Source: an uncultured Gammaproteobacteria bacterium (lineage in GTDB: Bacteria; Pseudomonadota; Gammaproteobacteria; Arenicellales; CALHMG01). From it: DNA of 43,994 bases. The DNA lies in assembly GCA_938034705.1 (NCBI GenBank), contig CALHMG010000033.1:1-43994 (forward strand), given 5' to 3'. The notes under the pieces were generated by a model that worked only from the letters and a program-made list of their open reading frames with translations, did not search any database and was not told where the DNA came from. A program made the translations under genes and the position numbers. Positions 8,440-16,307 of this stretch are shown piece by piece. Every line of letters begins with the position of its first letter. Position 1 is the first letter of the stretch.

Positions 8440-9414
8440 GTGTCCAAGTCCAGAATTCTCGTAATCACGCCGATGCATGACAAGGCGATGACAATGCTCT
8501 CAAGCCGTGATGACGTTGAGTACGAAGTTCTCAACTCCGTTGAGGAAGACGACATTGTTGATCGAATCGGTGATGCTGATGGTGTGACCGTCCGAACGGC
8601 AAAAATAACGCGACGCATTATCGAGGCCGGCAAGTCCCTGAAGGTCATCGCACGTCACGGCGTCGGCTATGACAACGTTGATCTACAGGCTGCAAGCGAA
8701 TGCGGGATCCCGGTAACCATCACCATCGACGCCAACGCTGATTCTGTTGCCGAACAGACGCTGGCATTTATTCTCGGACTGGCCAAACAGATTACGACCT
8801 ACAGCAACGAAACCAAAGCGGGCAACTGGATGGAGTCTCGCGCCACGGTGAAGACCAGCGATATCGCCGGTGCGACGATTCTCATCATGGGCGTAGGCCG
8901 CATAGGCTCAAGGGTCGCGGCACGCGCCGGCGCTCTTGGCATGAAGGTAAAGGGCTACGATCCTGCATACACCGCTGACGAGCTTGGCCAAATGGGCGTT
9001 GAGGCTGTGTCAGACTGGCGGGCACAGCTGCCTGAGGTGGACTACCTGACGCTGCACTGTCCGCGCCAGGCCGACACTGAAAACCTGGTCGACTCCGCCG
9101 TTCTCAACGCGATGAAGCCAGGTGCTTTTGTCATCAATTGCGCGCGCGGTGGTCTGATTAACGAAGCGGATCTTTTTACGGCGCTGTCGAATCAGACAAT
9201 CGCTGGTGCGGCCCTTGACGTCTTCGATGTGGAGCCGGCACCTGCCGATCACCCGCTGTTGTCGTTACCGAATCTCATCGCGTCACCTCACAGTTCCGCA
9301 GGTTCCGAACAGGGCATGATTCGCATGGGCGAGGCGACCGTGCGCAGTGTGTTCGATGCGATTGACGGGCAGATACCGGCCGACACTATTGTCAATCGAC
9401 AGGACCTGACGTGA
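8440..9414 (+). CDS. D-2-hydroxyacid dehydrogenase (phosphoglycerate dehydrogenase-like)
   Basis: A 324-residue NAD-dependent enzyme of the D-isomer-specific 2-hydroxyacid dehydrogenase family. It has the Rossmann motif GVGRIGSRVAARAG (near residue 150), catalytic Arg in NCARGGLINEADL (near 235), Glu in DVFDVEPAP (near 265) and His in ASPHSSAG (near 287). It lacks the ACT-type regulatory tail of long SerA proteins. The GTG start has AAGGAG 11 nt upstream. It opens the seven-gene plus-strand operon and is divergent from otnI. LtnD and DenD, the usual first enzymes of threonate/erythronate breakdown, are not present in the window, so this protein is a candidate for oxidising the C2 hydroxyl. 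That substrate assignment is inference. Confidence 0.88.
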   Translation: MSKSRILVITPMHDKAMTMLSSRDDVEYEVLNSVEEDDIVDRIGDADGVTVRTAKITRRIIEAGKSLKVIARHGVGYDNVDLQAASECGIPVTITIDANADSVAEQTLAFILGLAKQITTYSNETKAGNWMESRATVKTSDIAGATILIMGVGRIGSRVAARAGALGMKVKGYDPAYTADELGQMGVEAVSDWRAQLPEVDYLTLHCPRQADTENLVDSAVLNAMKPGAFVINCARGGLINEADLFTALSNQTIAGAALDVFDVEPAPADHPLLSLPNLIASPHSSAGSEQGMIRMGEATVRSVFDAIDGQIPADTIVNRQDLT

Positions 9415-9467
9415 TTTATAAAACTGATTCCTAAAATTAACACCTCGATTAAAGTGGAGAACTGACT

Positions 9468-10256
9468 ATGAAGGCGAGTAAAGCACGCGACATCATGCAG
9501 GGCGGCGGCGCCGTGATTAACGGATGGTGCGCAATCCCGAGTTCAGTGTCAGCCGAGACACTTGCCCATGCCGGCTTCGACAGCGTCACGATTGACCTGC
9601 AGCACGGGCTCGTTGACTACACCAGTGCGCTGCCGATGCTGCAGGCGATTTCCCAGACCGACACCACGCCGATTGCGCGCGTACCGTGGCTTGAGAACGG
9701 GATTATCATGAAGCTCCTGGACGCCGGCGCCTACGGCATCATCTGCCCGATGGTAAATACCGCAGAAGACGCTGAGAATTTTGTGGCTGCCTGTTCCTAT
9801 GCGCCACGCGGCCATCGAAGTTTTGGGCCAACGCGCGCGATGGTATACGCCGGCAGTGACTACGCGTCTGGTGCCAACGATATGATTCTTAAGCTGGCCA
9901 TGATTGAAACAACCCAGGCGCTGGAGAACATGGATGCGATCATGTCCACGCCGGGTCTGTCGGGCGTCTACATTGGTCCCTCGGATCTTTCTCTGTCCAT
10001 GGGTCACACGCCAAAGCTCGACCAGGAAGAACCGGCGGTGGTTAAAGAGATAACGCGTATTCGCGAAACCGCGAAAAAACACGGAATCTTTGCCGGCATT
10101 CACTGTCTTGAGCCCGCGTATGCCAGACGTATGGCCGATGAAGGCTTTGATCTCGTGACGCTCGCAAGCGATAACCGGCTGCTGGCCGCGGCCGCGTCGA
10201 ACGGTATCGCCGACATCCGACAAAGCGAACGTGCTGAAGTCAGCGGCGTTTACTGA
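9468..10256 (+). CDS. HpcH/HpaI-family class II aldolase
   Basis: A 262-residue pyruvate-type aldolase of the HpcH/HpaI/citrate lyase beta family. Conserved residues visible are the His in DLQHG (near residue 45), Arg in ARVPW (near 68), the metal ligands Glu in AMIET (near 147) and Asp in GPSDLS (near 172). Such enzymes cleave 4-hydroxy-2-oxo acids to pyruvate (or a related enolate) plus an aldehyde. A GGAG Shine-Dalgarno lies at 9454-9457, 53 nt after the preceding dehydrogenase. Position after a 2-hydroxyacid dehydrogenase suggests that it cleaves an oxidised product in the same route. The exact substrate cannot be read; 2-dehydro-3-deoxyglucarate aldolase is the closest textbook relative. 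Confidence 0.88.
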   Translation: MKASKARDIMQGGGAVINGWCAIPSSVSAETLAHAGFDSVTIDLQHGLVDYTSALPMLQAISQTDTTPIARVPWLENGIIMKLLDAGAYGIICPMVNTAEDAENFVAACSYAPRGHRSFGPTRAMVYAGSDYASGANDMILKLAMIETTQALENMDAIMSTPGLSGVYIGPSDLSLSMGHTPKLDQEEPAVVKEITRIRETAKKHGIFAGIHCLEPAYARRMADEGFDLVTLASDNRLLAAAASNGIADIRQSERAEVSGVY

Positions 10257-10288
10257 CGCGTGTCGACTGGCCTGAAGCGGTACTGCAC

Positions 10289-11653
10289 GTGAGTGACAAA
10301 ATCGTACACATAGGTTGCGCGGCGGGTTTTGCGGGTGATCGATTTGACGCGTCGCTGCCGATGGTCGAGTCTCTCGCAAAACACGATGGCCCCCGCTATC
10401 TGACGTTTGAGGTACTGGCAGAGCGGACCCTCGCGATAGCCCACCGTGAGCGTCTCTCGAATCCTGATCTCGGCTATTCGCCTTTTCTGGACACCTACAT
10501 CAAACCTGTTCTTGGTCAGGCGATTGAGGCAGGCGTTCGTATCGTGTCCAACATGGGTGCCGCCAATCCACGTGGCGCGGCGAGACGCATCAAGGAAATC
10601 GCCCGCGAGCAGGGTTTGCGGGAGATCACGGTAGCCGTCGTAGAGGGTGATGATCTCGTTAACGCCATCGGTGAATCCGAGATTCGTGCCGCGAAGACCA
10701 TCGAGGGCATCAACATCGGCGACCGCGAGATTCTTGCGGCCAATACCTACCTCGGTGCCTTTCCCGTCGCCGAGGCCCTTGCCAGTAACGCAGACGTGGT
10801 CGTCACCGGCCGCGTGACCGATCCCTCGATCGTCCTCGGGCCGCTGATTCACGAATTCGGCTGGAAGGAAGACGACTGGCAGCGGCTTGCCGGCGGCACG
10901 CTTGCGGGACATTTGCTTGAGTGCGGGGCACAGGTGACAGGTGGATATTTCGCCGACCCCGGTTTCAAGGATGTGCCGAACCTCGCCAACGTGGGTTTTC
11001 CGATCGCTGAAGTCAACGCTGACGCGCAGTTTGTCGTGACCAAACCTGAAGGGACAGGTGGCGTGGTTGACGAGCGAACGATCAAGGAGCAGATCCTGTA
11101 CGAAATGCACGACCCCGCAAGCTATCTGACGGCGGATGTCGTGCTGGATATCACCGGTGTCGAGCTGGTTCAGCAGGGTACGGATCGTGTTGCCGTCAGT
11201 GGCGCGCGCGGACATCCGCGCACGCAAACGTTGAAAGCGACCGTCAGCATGGATGGCGGCTGGCTTGGTGAAGGCGAAATTTCCTATGCGGGTCCGAACG
11301 CACGCAAACGGGCTGAGCTTGCGGCACGCGTGGTGCGAGAGCGTTGTCACGACATCGGAATTGATCTGCCGCTTCGTGTGGACATCATCGGCACGCTGAG
11401 CACATTCGACAGCATCGACGGCGAATTACGAATGCGCGACGACTTTCCCGATGACGGTGACTACAGGGTGCGTGTCGCGGTTCGAGCCCCGGACAGAGAG
11501 ACCGCCAGAAAAGTTTCTGATGAAGTTCTGAGTCTGTACTGCTCCGGCCCGGCCGGCGGTGGCGGCGTGCGTCAGCAGATTACCAACCGTGTCGACACCG
11601 CTTCAGTGCTGGTGGATCGAACGCGTGTCACGCCGCTCGTGCACGTGCTGTAG
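10289..11653 (+). CDS. AtuA-family (DUF1446) protein
   Basis: A 454-residue protein of the acyclic terpene utilisation AtuA family, recognised by its N-terminal IGCAAGFAGDRFDAS, the SNMGAANPRGAARR block near residue 88, the VVTGRVTDPSIVLGPL block near 170, and CSGPAGGGGVRQQ near the end. AtuA belongs to the citronellol/geraniol utilisation cluster of Pseudomonas, but its precise reaction is not settled, and many family members lie in unrelated catabolic operons, as here. The GTG start at 10289 is 32 nt after the aldolase. Its C-terminal ferredoxin-like domain is encoded separately by the next gene. Confidence 0.88.
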   Translation: MSDKIVHIGCAAGFAGDRFDASLPMVESLAKHDGPRYLTFEVLAERTLAIAHRERLSNPDLGYSPFLDTYIKPVLGQAIEAGVRIVSNMGAANPRGAARRIKEIAREQGLREITVAVVEGDDLVNAIGESEIRAAKTIEGINIGDREILAANTYLGAFPVAEALASNADVVVTGRVTDPSIVLGPLIHEFGWKEDDWQRLAGGTLAGHLLECGAQVTGGYFADPGFKDVPNLANVGFPIAEVNADAQFVVTKPEGTGGVVDERTIKEQILYEMHDPASYLTADVVLDITGVELVQQGTDRVAVSGARGHPRTQTLKATVSMDGGWLGEGEISYAGPNARKRAELAARVVRERCHDIGIDLPLRVDIIGTLSTFDSIDGELRMRDDFPDDGDYRVRVAVRAPDRETARKVSDEVLSLYCSGPAGGGGVRQQITNRVDTASVLVDRTRVTPLVHVL

Positions 11654-11703
11654 CAGCAAATGGCAGATCGAAAGACGCATAGTTTTTGGAAACGAATCAG
11701 ACA

Positions 11704-12045
11704 ATGAGCACAACGACTGTACGCCTTCATGAACTCGCCCACGCGCGCACGGGTGACAAAGGCAACCGGATCAACATCAGTCTGATTCCCTACCGACCCG
11801 AGCTGTTCGAGATTCTGCAGCAGCAGGTCACGCCTGAGCGTGTCCTGAAACTGTTTGCGCACCGCGGCGCTGATCATGTCGAGCGCTTTGACTTACCAAA
11901 TCTCAAAGCAATGAATTTTGTTATCGACAACGCCCTTGAAGGCGGTGTTAACGGCAGCCTCAATCTCGACGGTCACGGCAAATCGCTGTCGTTTTTGTTG
12001 CTGAGCCTGACCGTCGATGTCCCTCCGTCGCTCGTTACGGGCTGA
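11704..12045 (+). CDS. Small AtuA-like (AtuA C-terminal domain) protein
   Basis: A 113-residue protein resembling the small domain that ends or accompanies AtuA-type proteins; LAHARTGDKGNRINIS near residue 10 is the recognisable block. The ATG at 11704 is preferred over an in-frame TTG at 11686, because homologous sequence begins only after it and GGAAA (11688-11692) can serve as Shine-Dalgarno. It lies 50 nt behind the AtuA gene and almost certainly forms a complex with it. The function is unknown beyond this partnership. Confidence 0.8.
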   Translation: MSTTTVRLHELAHARTGDKGNRINISLIPYRPELFEILQQQVTPERVLKLFAHRGADHVERFDLPNLKAMNFVIDNALEGGVNGSLNLDGHGKSLSFLLLSLTVDVPPSLVTG

Positions 12046-12082
12046 CGAACCCAAATTCCACACCCAGGAGCAATGGCAACTG

Positions 12083-12784
12083 ATGACCACGCTGACACAA
12101 TCAATGTTTGATGCAATCGCTTGCTATGACACGCCAACGATCTGTAACGCCCTGGAACTTATCGTTCCCGAACGTCGCGGTTTCGGCTTTACCCGAAGCC
12201 AGCTCAACTGTGTTCGTCCGGCGCTCAAGCCGATGGTGGGTCTTGCGCGTACGGCAACTATCGTGGCTGAGCATGGTTCTGCCGAAGACCCGGCGATCGT
12301 TGCGCAGCGGCGCAGTGACTACTATGGCTACATCGCTGATGGCGATCTGCCTCGAATTGTGTTGATGCAGGATCTTGACCCTGTTCCCGGCATCGGCGCG
12401 TTCTGGGGTGAAGTTAACAGCAACATTCACCTTGGCCTCGGTTGCCTCGGGGTGGTGACCAACGGTTCGGTTCGCGACCTGGATGATCTGGCGAGCGGTT
12501 TTCAGGTTCTGGCCGGTGTCATTGGTCCGAGCCATTGCCACGTCCACGTGGAGAATTTTGCGCAGCAGGTAAACGTTCACGGCATGCTGGTATCCCATGA
12601 CGATGTGATTCACGCTGATCTGCATGGCGCCGTGGTGGTGCCGGCAGATGCGGTTGCAAAAATACCCGAAACGGTGGATCTCATTTCGCGCCGGGAAAAG
12701 GTCATCCTGGATGCCGCGAAGGCGCCCGGGTTTAATATCGATAAACTTCGCGACGCGATGGGACAGCAGGCGGACATTCACTGA
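12083..12784 (+). CDS. RraA-family protein (probable aldolase/decarboxylase type)
   Basis: A 233-residue RraA/dimethylmenaquinone methyltransferase-like protein. The ATG at 12083 has AGGAG at 12066-12070; the longer open frame from 12017 would overlap the preceding gene. The core motif VTNGSVRDLDDL (near residue 132), with conserved Arg and Asp, is that of class II 4-hydroxy-4-methyl-2-oxoglutarate/4-carboxy-4-hydroxy-2-oxoadipate aldolases and related oxaloacetate decarboxylases. The family also contains the RNase E regulator RraA, but at this position in a catabolic operon a carbon-carbon lyase role is far more likely. It would give the operon two potential lyases, with the HpaI-type enzyme. 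The substrate is unknown. Confidence 0.85.
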   Translation: MTTLTQSMFDAIACYDTPTICNALELIVPERRGFGFTRSQLNCVRPALKPMVGLARTATIVAEHGSAEDPAIVAQRRSDYYGYIADGDLPRIVLMQDLDPVPGIGAFWGEVNSNIHLGLGCLGVVTNGSVRDLDDLASGFQVLAGVIGPSHCHVHVENFAQQVNVHGMLVSHDDVIHADLHGAVVVPADAVAKIPETVDLISRREKVILDAAKAPGFNIDKLRDAMGQQADIH

Positions 12785-12868
12785 GCCACCCACAGTCTGA
12801 AGATCACACAGGAATCTGTTTCGCAACACGTGAAGCAAATAGCAATTTTGCCTTAAAGGTTTTTAATC

Positions 12869-14155
12869 ATGATCCGTTATCTCAAACACGGCAAAGAAGC
12901 CGACGTTCTGGCCACCGAAGATGCGCAGGTACGCGCCACGGTCGAGAATATTCTCAATGATGTGTCCAAACGCGGCGATGAAGCCGTGCGCGAGTATTCC
13001 GAGAAATTTGACAAATGGTCGCCAGAAAATTTCCAGCTGTCTGAAGCAGAAATTCAGAACTGTCTTGACCAGGTAGGCGACAAAGCGATCGAAGACATTC
13101 GCTTCGCCCAGGATCAGATCAGGAATTTTGCGCAGATACAGAAGTCGGCGCTGCAGGATGTTGAGCGCGAGACGCTCCCTGGCGTGATCCTTGGACACAA
13201 GAACATCCCGGTTAACTCGGTCGGATGTTACGTCCCGGGCGGCAAATACCCGCTGCTGGCGTCGGCTCACATGAGTGTCGTAACCGCCAAGGTCGCCGGC
13301 GTCGGTCGCATCATCACGTGTGCGCCGCCATTTAACGGTACCCCGGCGCCGGCAATCGTCGCGGCCCAGCATCTGGGCGGCGCGGATCGCATCTACGTGC
13401 TTGGTGGCGTTCAGGGTGTCGCCGCCATGGCGCTTGGCACCGAGACCATTGCCAAGACTGACATGCTTGTCGGACCCGGCAACGCCTATGTGGCCGAAGC
13501 GAAAAGACAGCTGTTTGGCAGAGTGGGTATCGATCTTCTGGCGGGGCCTACGGAAACCCTGGTCATCGCGGACGAAACCGTTGATGGCGAGCTGTGCGCC
13601 GCGGACCTGCTCGGTCAGGCGGAGCACGGACCCGACTCGCCAGCCGTGTTGCTGACCAACTCGGAGAAGCTGGCTCGCGAGACGATGGCCGAGGTAGAAC
13701 GACAGCTGACTATTTTGCCTACCGCCGAAATCGCCGGCAAAGCCTGGCACGACAACGGTCAGGTGATCGTGTGTGACACCGAAGAAGAAATGGTTCAGGT
13801 CGCCGACGAGATCGCGTCCGAGCACGTTCAGGTCATGACACGTGACCCCGACTATTTCCTCAACAACATGACTAACTACGGAGCGCTGTTTTTGGGACCA
13901 AACACCAACGTTTCGTACGGAGACAAGGTTATTGGGACCAATCACACGCTGCCAACGCGCAAGGCGGCGTGTTATACCGGAGGGCTGTGGGTCGGCAAAT
14001 TTATCAAGACCTGCACATATCAGAAGGTTCTGACGGAAGAGGCTTCCGTGCTCGTCGGCGAATATTGTTCCAGACTCTGTGCGCTGGAAGGCTTCGCGGG
14101 CCACAAGGAGCAGGCTGATATTCGACTGCGACGTTTTGGCGGTACGCCAGGCTGA
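12869..14155 (+). CDS. Histidinol dehydrogenase-family enzyme, HpsN-like
   Basis: A 428-residue zinc- and NAD-dependent dehydrogenase of the HisD family. The zinc and catalytic residues are present: [12 protein letters not shown] (Gln, His), ASEHVQVM (Glu-His pair), SYGDK (Asp) and [11 protein letters not shown] (His). The segments [25 protein letters not shown] and [10 protein letters not shown] match what I recall of HpsN, the sulfopropanediol 3-dehydrogenase of marine bacteria, better than biosynthetic HisD, and no other his gene is nearby. Enzymes of this group oxidise a terminal CH2OH through the aldehyde to a carboxylate. In this operon it may create a second carboxyl group on a polyhydroxylated acid. 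No suyAB sulfo-lyase is visible in the window, so a sulfonate substrate is not proven. Confidence 0.85.
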   Translation: MIRYLKHGKEADVLATEDAQVRATVENILNDVSKRGDEAVREYSEKFDKWSPENFQLSEAEIQNCLDQVGDKAIEDIRFAQDQIRNFAQIQKSALQDVERETLPGVILGHKNIPVNSVGCYVPGGKYPLLASAHMSVVTAKVAGVGRIITCAPPFNGTPAPAIVAAQHLGGADRIYVLGGVQGVAAMALGTETIAKTDMLVGPGNAYVAEAKRQLFGRVGIDLLAGPTETLVIADETVDGELCAADLLGQAEHGPDSPAVLLTNSEKLARETMAEVERQLTILPTAEIAGKAWHDNGQVIVCDTEEEMVQVADEIASEHVQVMTRDPDYFLNNMTNYGALFLGPNTNVSYGDKVIGTNHTLPTRKAACYTGGLWVGKFIKTCTYQKVLTEEASVLVGEYCSRLCALEGFAGHKEQADIRLRRFGGTPG

Positions 14156-14186
14156 GCACCAACAACGCTTAACACGAGATGCGCAA

Positions 14187-14981
14187 GTGAACGACGCCGT
14201 AGACTACTCAGACGACACCCGGATTCCACAACTGCCTTCCATGCGAGTAGACGGCAAACGCGCGCTGGTCACGGGCGCCGGCACGGGTCTTGGGCGCGCA
14301 ATCGCCCACGGTCTCGCGCAGTCCGGGGCCGAGGTCATTTTGCTCGGTCGGCGACCGGAGCCCCTTGAAACGGTGGCCGGGGAGATCGCCAGCTACGGCG
14401 CAAGCGCGAGCACTATCTCCTGCGACATCACCGATCGAGACTCTCTTGAGCAGGCGCGAAAGTCCTGGGGTCGTCTGGACATTGTGGTGAACAACGCCGG
14501 CTTTAACCGACCTGAAACTTTTCCCGGGATTTCGGATGCCTCTATAGACGACATTCTGGATCTGAATGTGCGTGCGACGATTGAAGTTGCTCGTGCGGTT
14601 GCGGCCGATATGGTGGAAGCGGGCATCAAAGGTTCCATCGTCAACATGTCGTCCCAGATGGGACACGTTGGCGGAACCAAACGCACCCTGTATTGCGCCA
14701 GCAAGCACGCCCTGGAAGGTTTTACCAAAGCCGCGGCAGTCGACCTTGGAGACTCGGGTGTACGGATCAATACCGTGGGTCCGACCTATATCGAGACACC
14801 TCTGACGCGTCCGTTTTTTGAGAATAAGGAATTCTACGATGACGTCGTCAGTCGAATTCAGCTGGGACGCCTTGGCCAGCTGGAAGAGGTGATGGGTGCG
14901 GTGGTATTTCTTGCGTCGGATGCAAGTTCGCTCATTACGGGAACATCGATTCTGGTGGACGGCGGCTGGACCGCAATCTGA
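14187..14981 (+). CDS. SDR-family oxidoreductase of the seven-gene operon
   Basis: A classical short-chain dehydrogenase of 264 residues. It has TGAGTGLG (cofactor binding, near residue 28), NNAG (near 104), catalytic Ser in MSSQMG (near 155), YCASK (Tyr-x3-Lys, near 171) and a C-terminal SILVDGGW. The GTG at 14187 is chosen because it lies 31 nt after the HpsN-like gene; the ATG at 14241 is an alternative that would remove 18 non-conserved residues. SDRs interconvert alcohols and ketones with NAD(P)H. HpsO of the sulfopropanediol route is, as I recall, also an SDR next to HpsN, so the pair may act on adjacent hydroxyls of one substrate. It is the last gene of the operon; no clear terminator follows. 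Confidence 0.85.
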   Translation: MNDAVDYSDDTRIPQLPSMRVDGKRALVTGAGTGLGRAIAHGLAQSGAEVILLGRRPEPLETVAGEIASYGASASTISCDITDRDSLEQARKSWGRLDIVVNNAGFNRPETFPGISDASIDDILDLNVRATIEVARAVAADMVEAGIKGSIVNMSSQMGHVGGTKRTLYCASKHALEGFTKAAAVDLGDSGVRINTVGPTYIETPLTRPFFENKEFYDDVVSRIQLGRLGQLEEVMGAVVFLASDASSLITGTSILVDGGWTAI

Positions 14982-15095
14982 ACCTCGGTTCGGAACTCAC
15001 GACCGGGCGCCATTACCGCGAGTTCAAGCCGTACCTGCCGGCGGGTGCGTGATAATCTGGTGGGCCTTCAAGATTCGTCTGGTCCCCTGAACTCC

Positions 15096-16307
15096 ATGCC
15101 CTGTATCTGTCGCAAGATTCGCACGTCATTCGCGGTTGGCGTTAGCGTGATGACCGTTGTTTTACCGACCATTTTTTTCACCGGCTCGGCCCTGGCCCAG
15201 GGCGGCGGGCGGCCAACGCTCGTCAAGGTTGATACCGTTGCGACCTCGCCGCTGGTTCAGACCGTTGAGGTGCTCGGGCGGCTGGTGTCTCGCAGAGGCG
15301 GTGTCGTTGCGGCTCAGGTCCCAGGGCCTGTGACCCGGATGCTGGTGGACGTTGGCGATGTCGTCAGCAGCGGCGATGTGCTCGCCGAAATCAATATTGA
15401 CGCGATTCACGCCAGACGTGAGTTGGCTCTGAGTCGTCTTAACCAGGCCACGACGTCCATTAAAACGCGTAACGCTGAAATCAAGCTTGCACAGATGACG
15501 CGCAAGCGTCTGGAAAAGTTAACCCGCAACCAGACCATTACCCGAGCCCAGTTTGACGATTCGGTACAGGCCGAAGCGATTGCGGTGGCGCGTCTTGCCG
15601 AGGCCGAAGCTGCGATCGTCTCAGCAAAGGCTGACCTCAAGCTCGCGGAAGTTGACCTGAAACGCAATCAGATTCGGGCGCCCTATTCAGGAATCGTTGT
15701 TTCGCGATCAACCGAAATCGGCAGCTATCTTCGTCTGGGAGACGCGGTGGTCGAACTCATTGGCGATGGCAATCTTGAGATCGAAGCCGATGTGCCGTTC
15801 GATCGACTCGGTGGAGTGACTCCCGGAGTCAGTGTGAAGTTCAGGCTGGATGACGGCTCTGAACATCAGGCGATTGTTCGTGCGGTCATACCGGTTGAAG
15901 ATTCTCGCAGCCGAACGCGCGCCGTTCGGCTCACACCTGATCTCGACACCGCGAAGCGTTTTGCGGTGGGTCAGTCGGCGACCGTCATGGTTCCCCAGGG
16001 CACGCCACGGAATCTTCTTGCCGTGCACAAAGATGCGGTTATTCGTCGCGGCGCCAAAGCCATGGTTTACGTGGTTGTTGGCGATGAGGCCGCGATGCGA
16101 CCGGTAGTGCTGGGGGAGGCGATCGGATCACGATTCGAGGTTCTCAACGGGCTCAACGATGGCGATCAGGTCGTCGTGCGTGGCAACGAGCGACTGCGAC
16201 CGGGTGCCAAGGTCACGACCGGGAAACCTGGTGGTAAACCGAAGCCCGAAAGTGCTGACGGTAGCGACGCCAAACCCAAAGCCAAATCACAAGCGACGTC
16301 CGGATGA
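15096..16307 (+). CDS. RND efflux system periplasmic adaptor subunit
   Basis: A membrane-fusion protein of 403 residues. The ATG at 15096 places a signal peptide directly at the N-terminus, ending near GSALA-QGG; a GTG at 15045 is a longer alternative. The order of domains is standard: a first lipoyl half (VTRMLVDVGDVVSSGDVLAE), an alpha-helical coiled-coil hairpin (about residues 105-180, rich in Ala, Arg and Leu), a second lipoyl half (IRAPYSGIVVSR), a beta barrel and a membrane-proximal domain (LNDGDQVVVRGNERLRPG). The tail is Lys/Pro-rich and low complexity. It links the inner-membrane pump encoded next to an outer-membrane channel that is not encoded here. Its stop overlaps the pump start by 4 nt (ATGA). 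Confidence 0.9.
   Translation: MPCICRKIRTSFAVGVSVMTVVLPTIFFTGSALAQGGGRPTLVKVDTVATSPLVQTVEVLGRLVSRRGGVVAAQVPGPVTRMLVDVGDVVSSGDVLAEINIDAIHARRELALSRLNQATTSIKTRNAEIKLAQMTRKRLEKLTRNQTITRAQFDDSVQAEAIAVARLAEAEAAIVSAKADLKLAEVDLKRNQIRAPYSGIVVSRSTEIGSYLRLGDAVVELIGDGNLEIEADVPFDRLGGVTPGVSVKFRLDDGSEHQAIVRAVIPVEDSRSRTRAVRLTPDLDTAKRFAVGQSATVMVPQGTPRNLLAVHKDAVIRRGAKAMVYVVVGDEAAMRPVVLGEAIGSRFEVLNGLNDGDQVVVRGNERLRPGAKVTTGKPGGKPKPESADGSDAKPKAKSQATSG

Noticed and set aside
10250..11350. 366-residue minus-strand frame opposite the AtuA gene
   Set aside because: AtuA motifs are clear on the plus strand; the minus frame is a by-product of GC-rich codon usage.
12083..12784. RraA as an RNase E inhibitor
   Set aside because: The gene lies in a catabolic operon beside an aldolase; the family also contains lyases, which fit better.
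12863..14104. 413-residue minus-strand frame opposite the HpsN-like gene
   Set aside because: The plus-strand protein has complete zinc-site motifs; the opposite frame has none.
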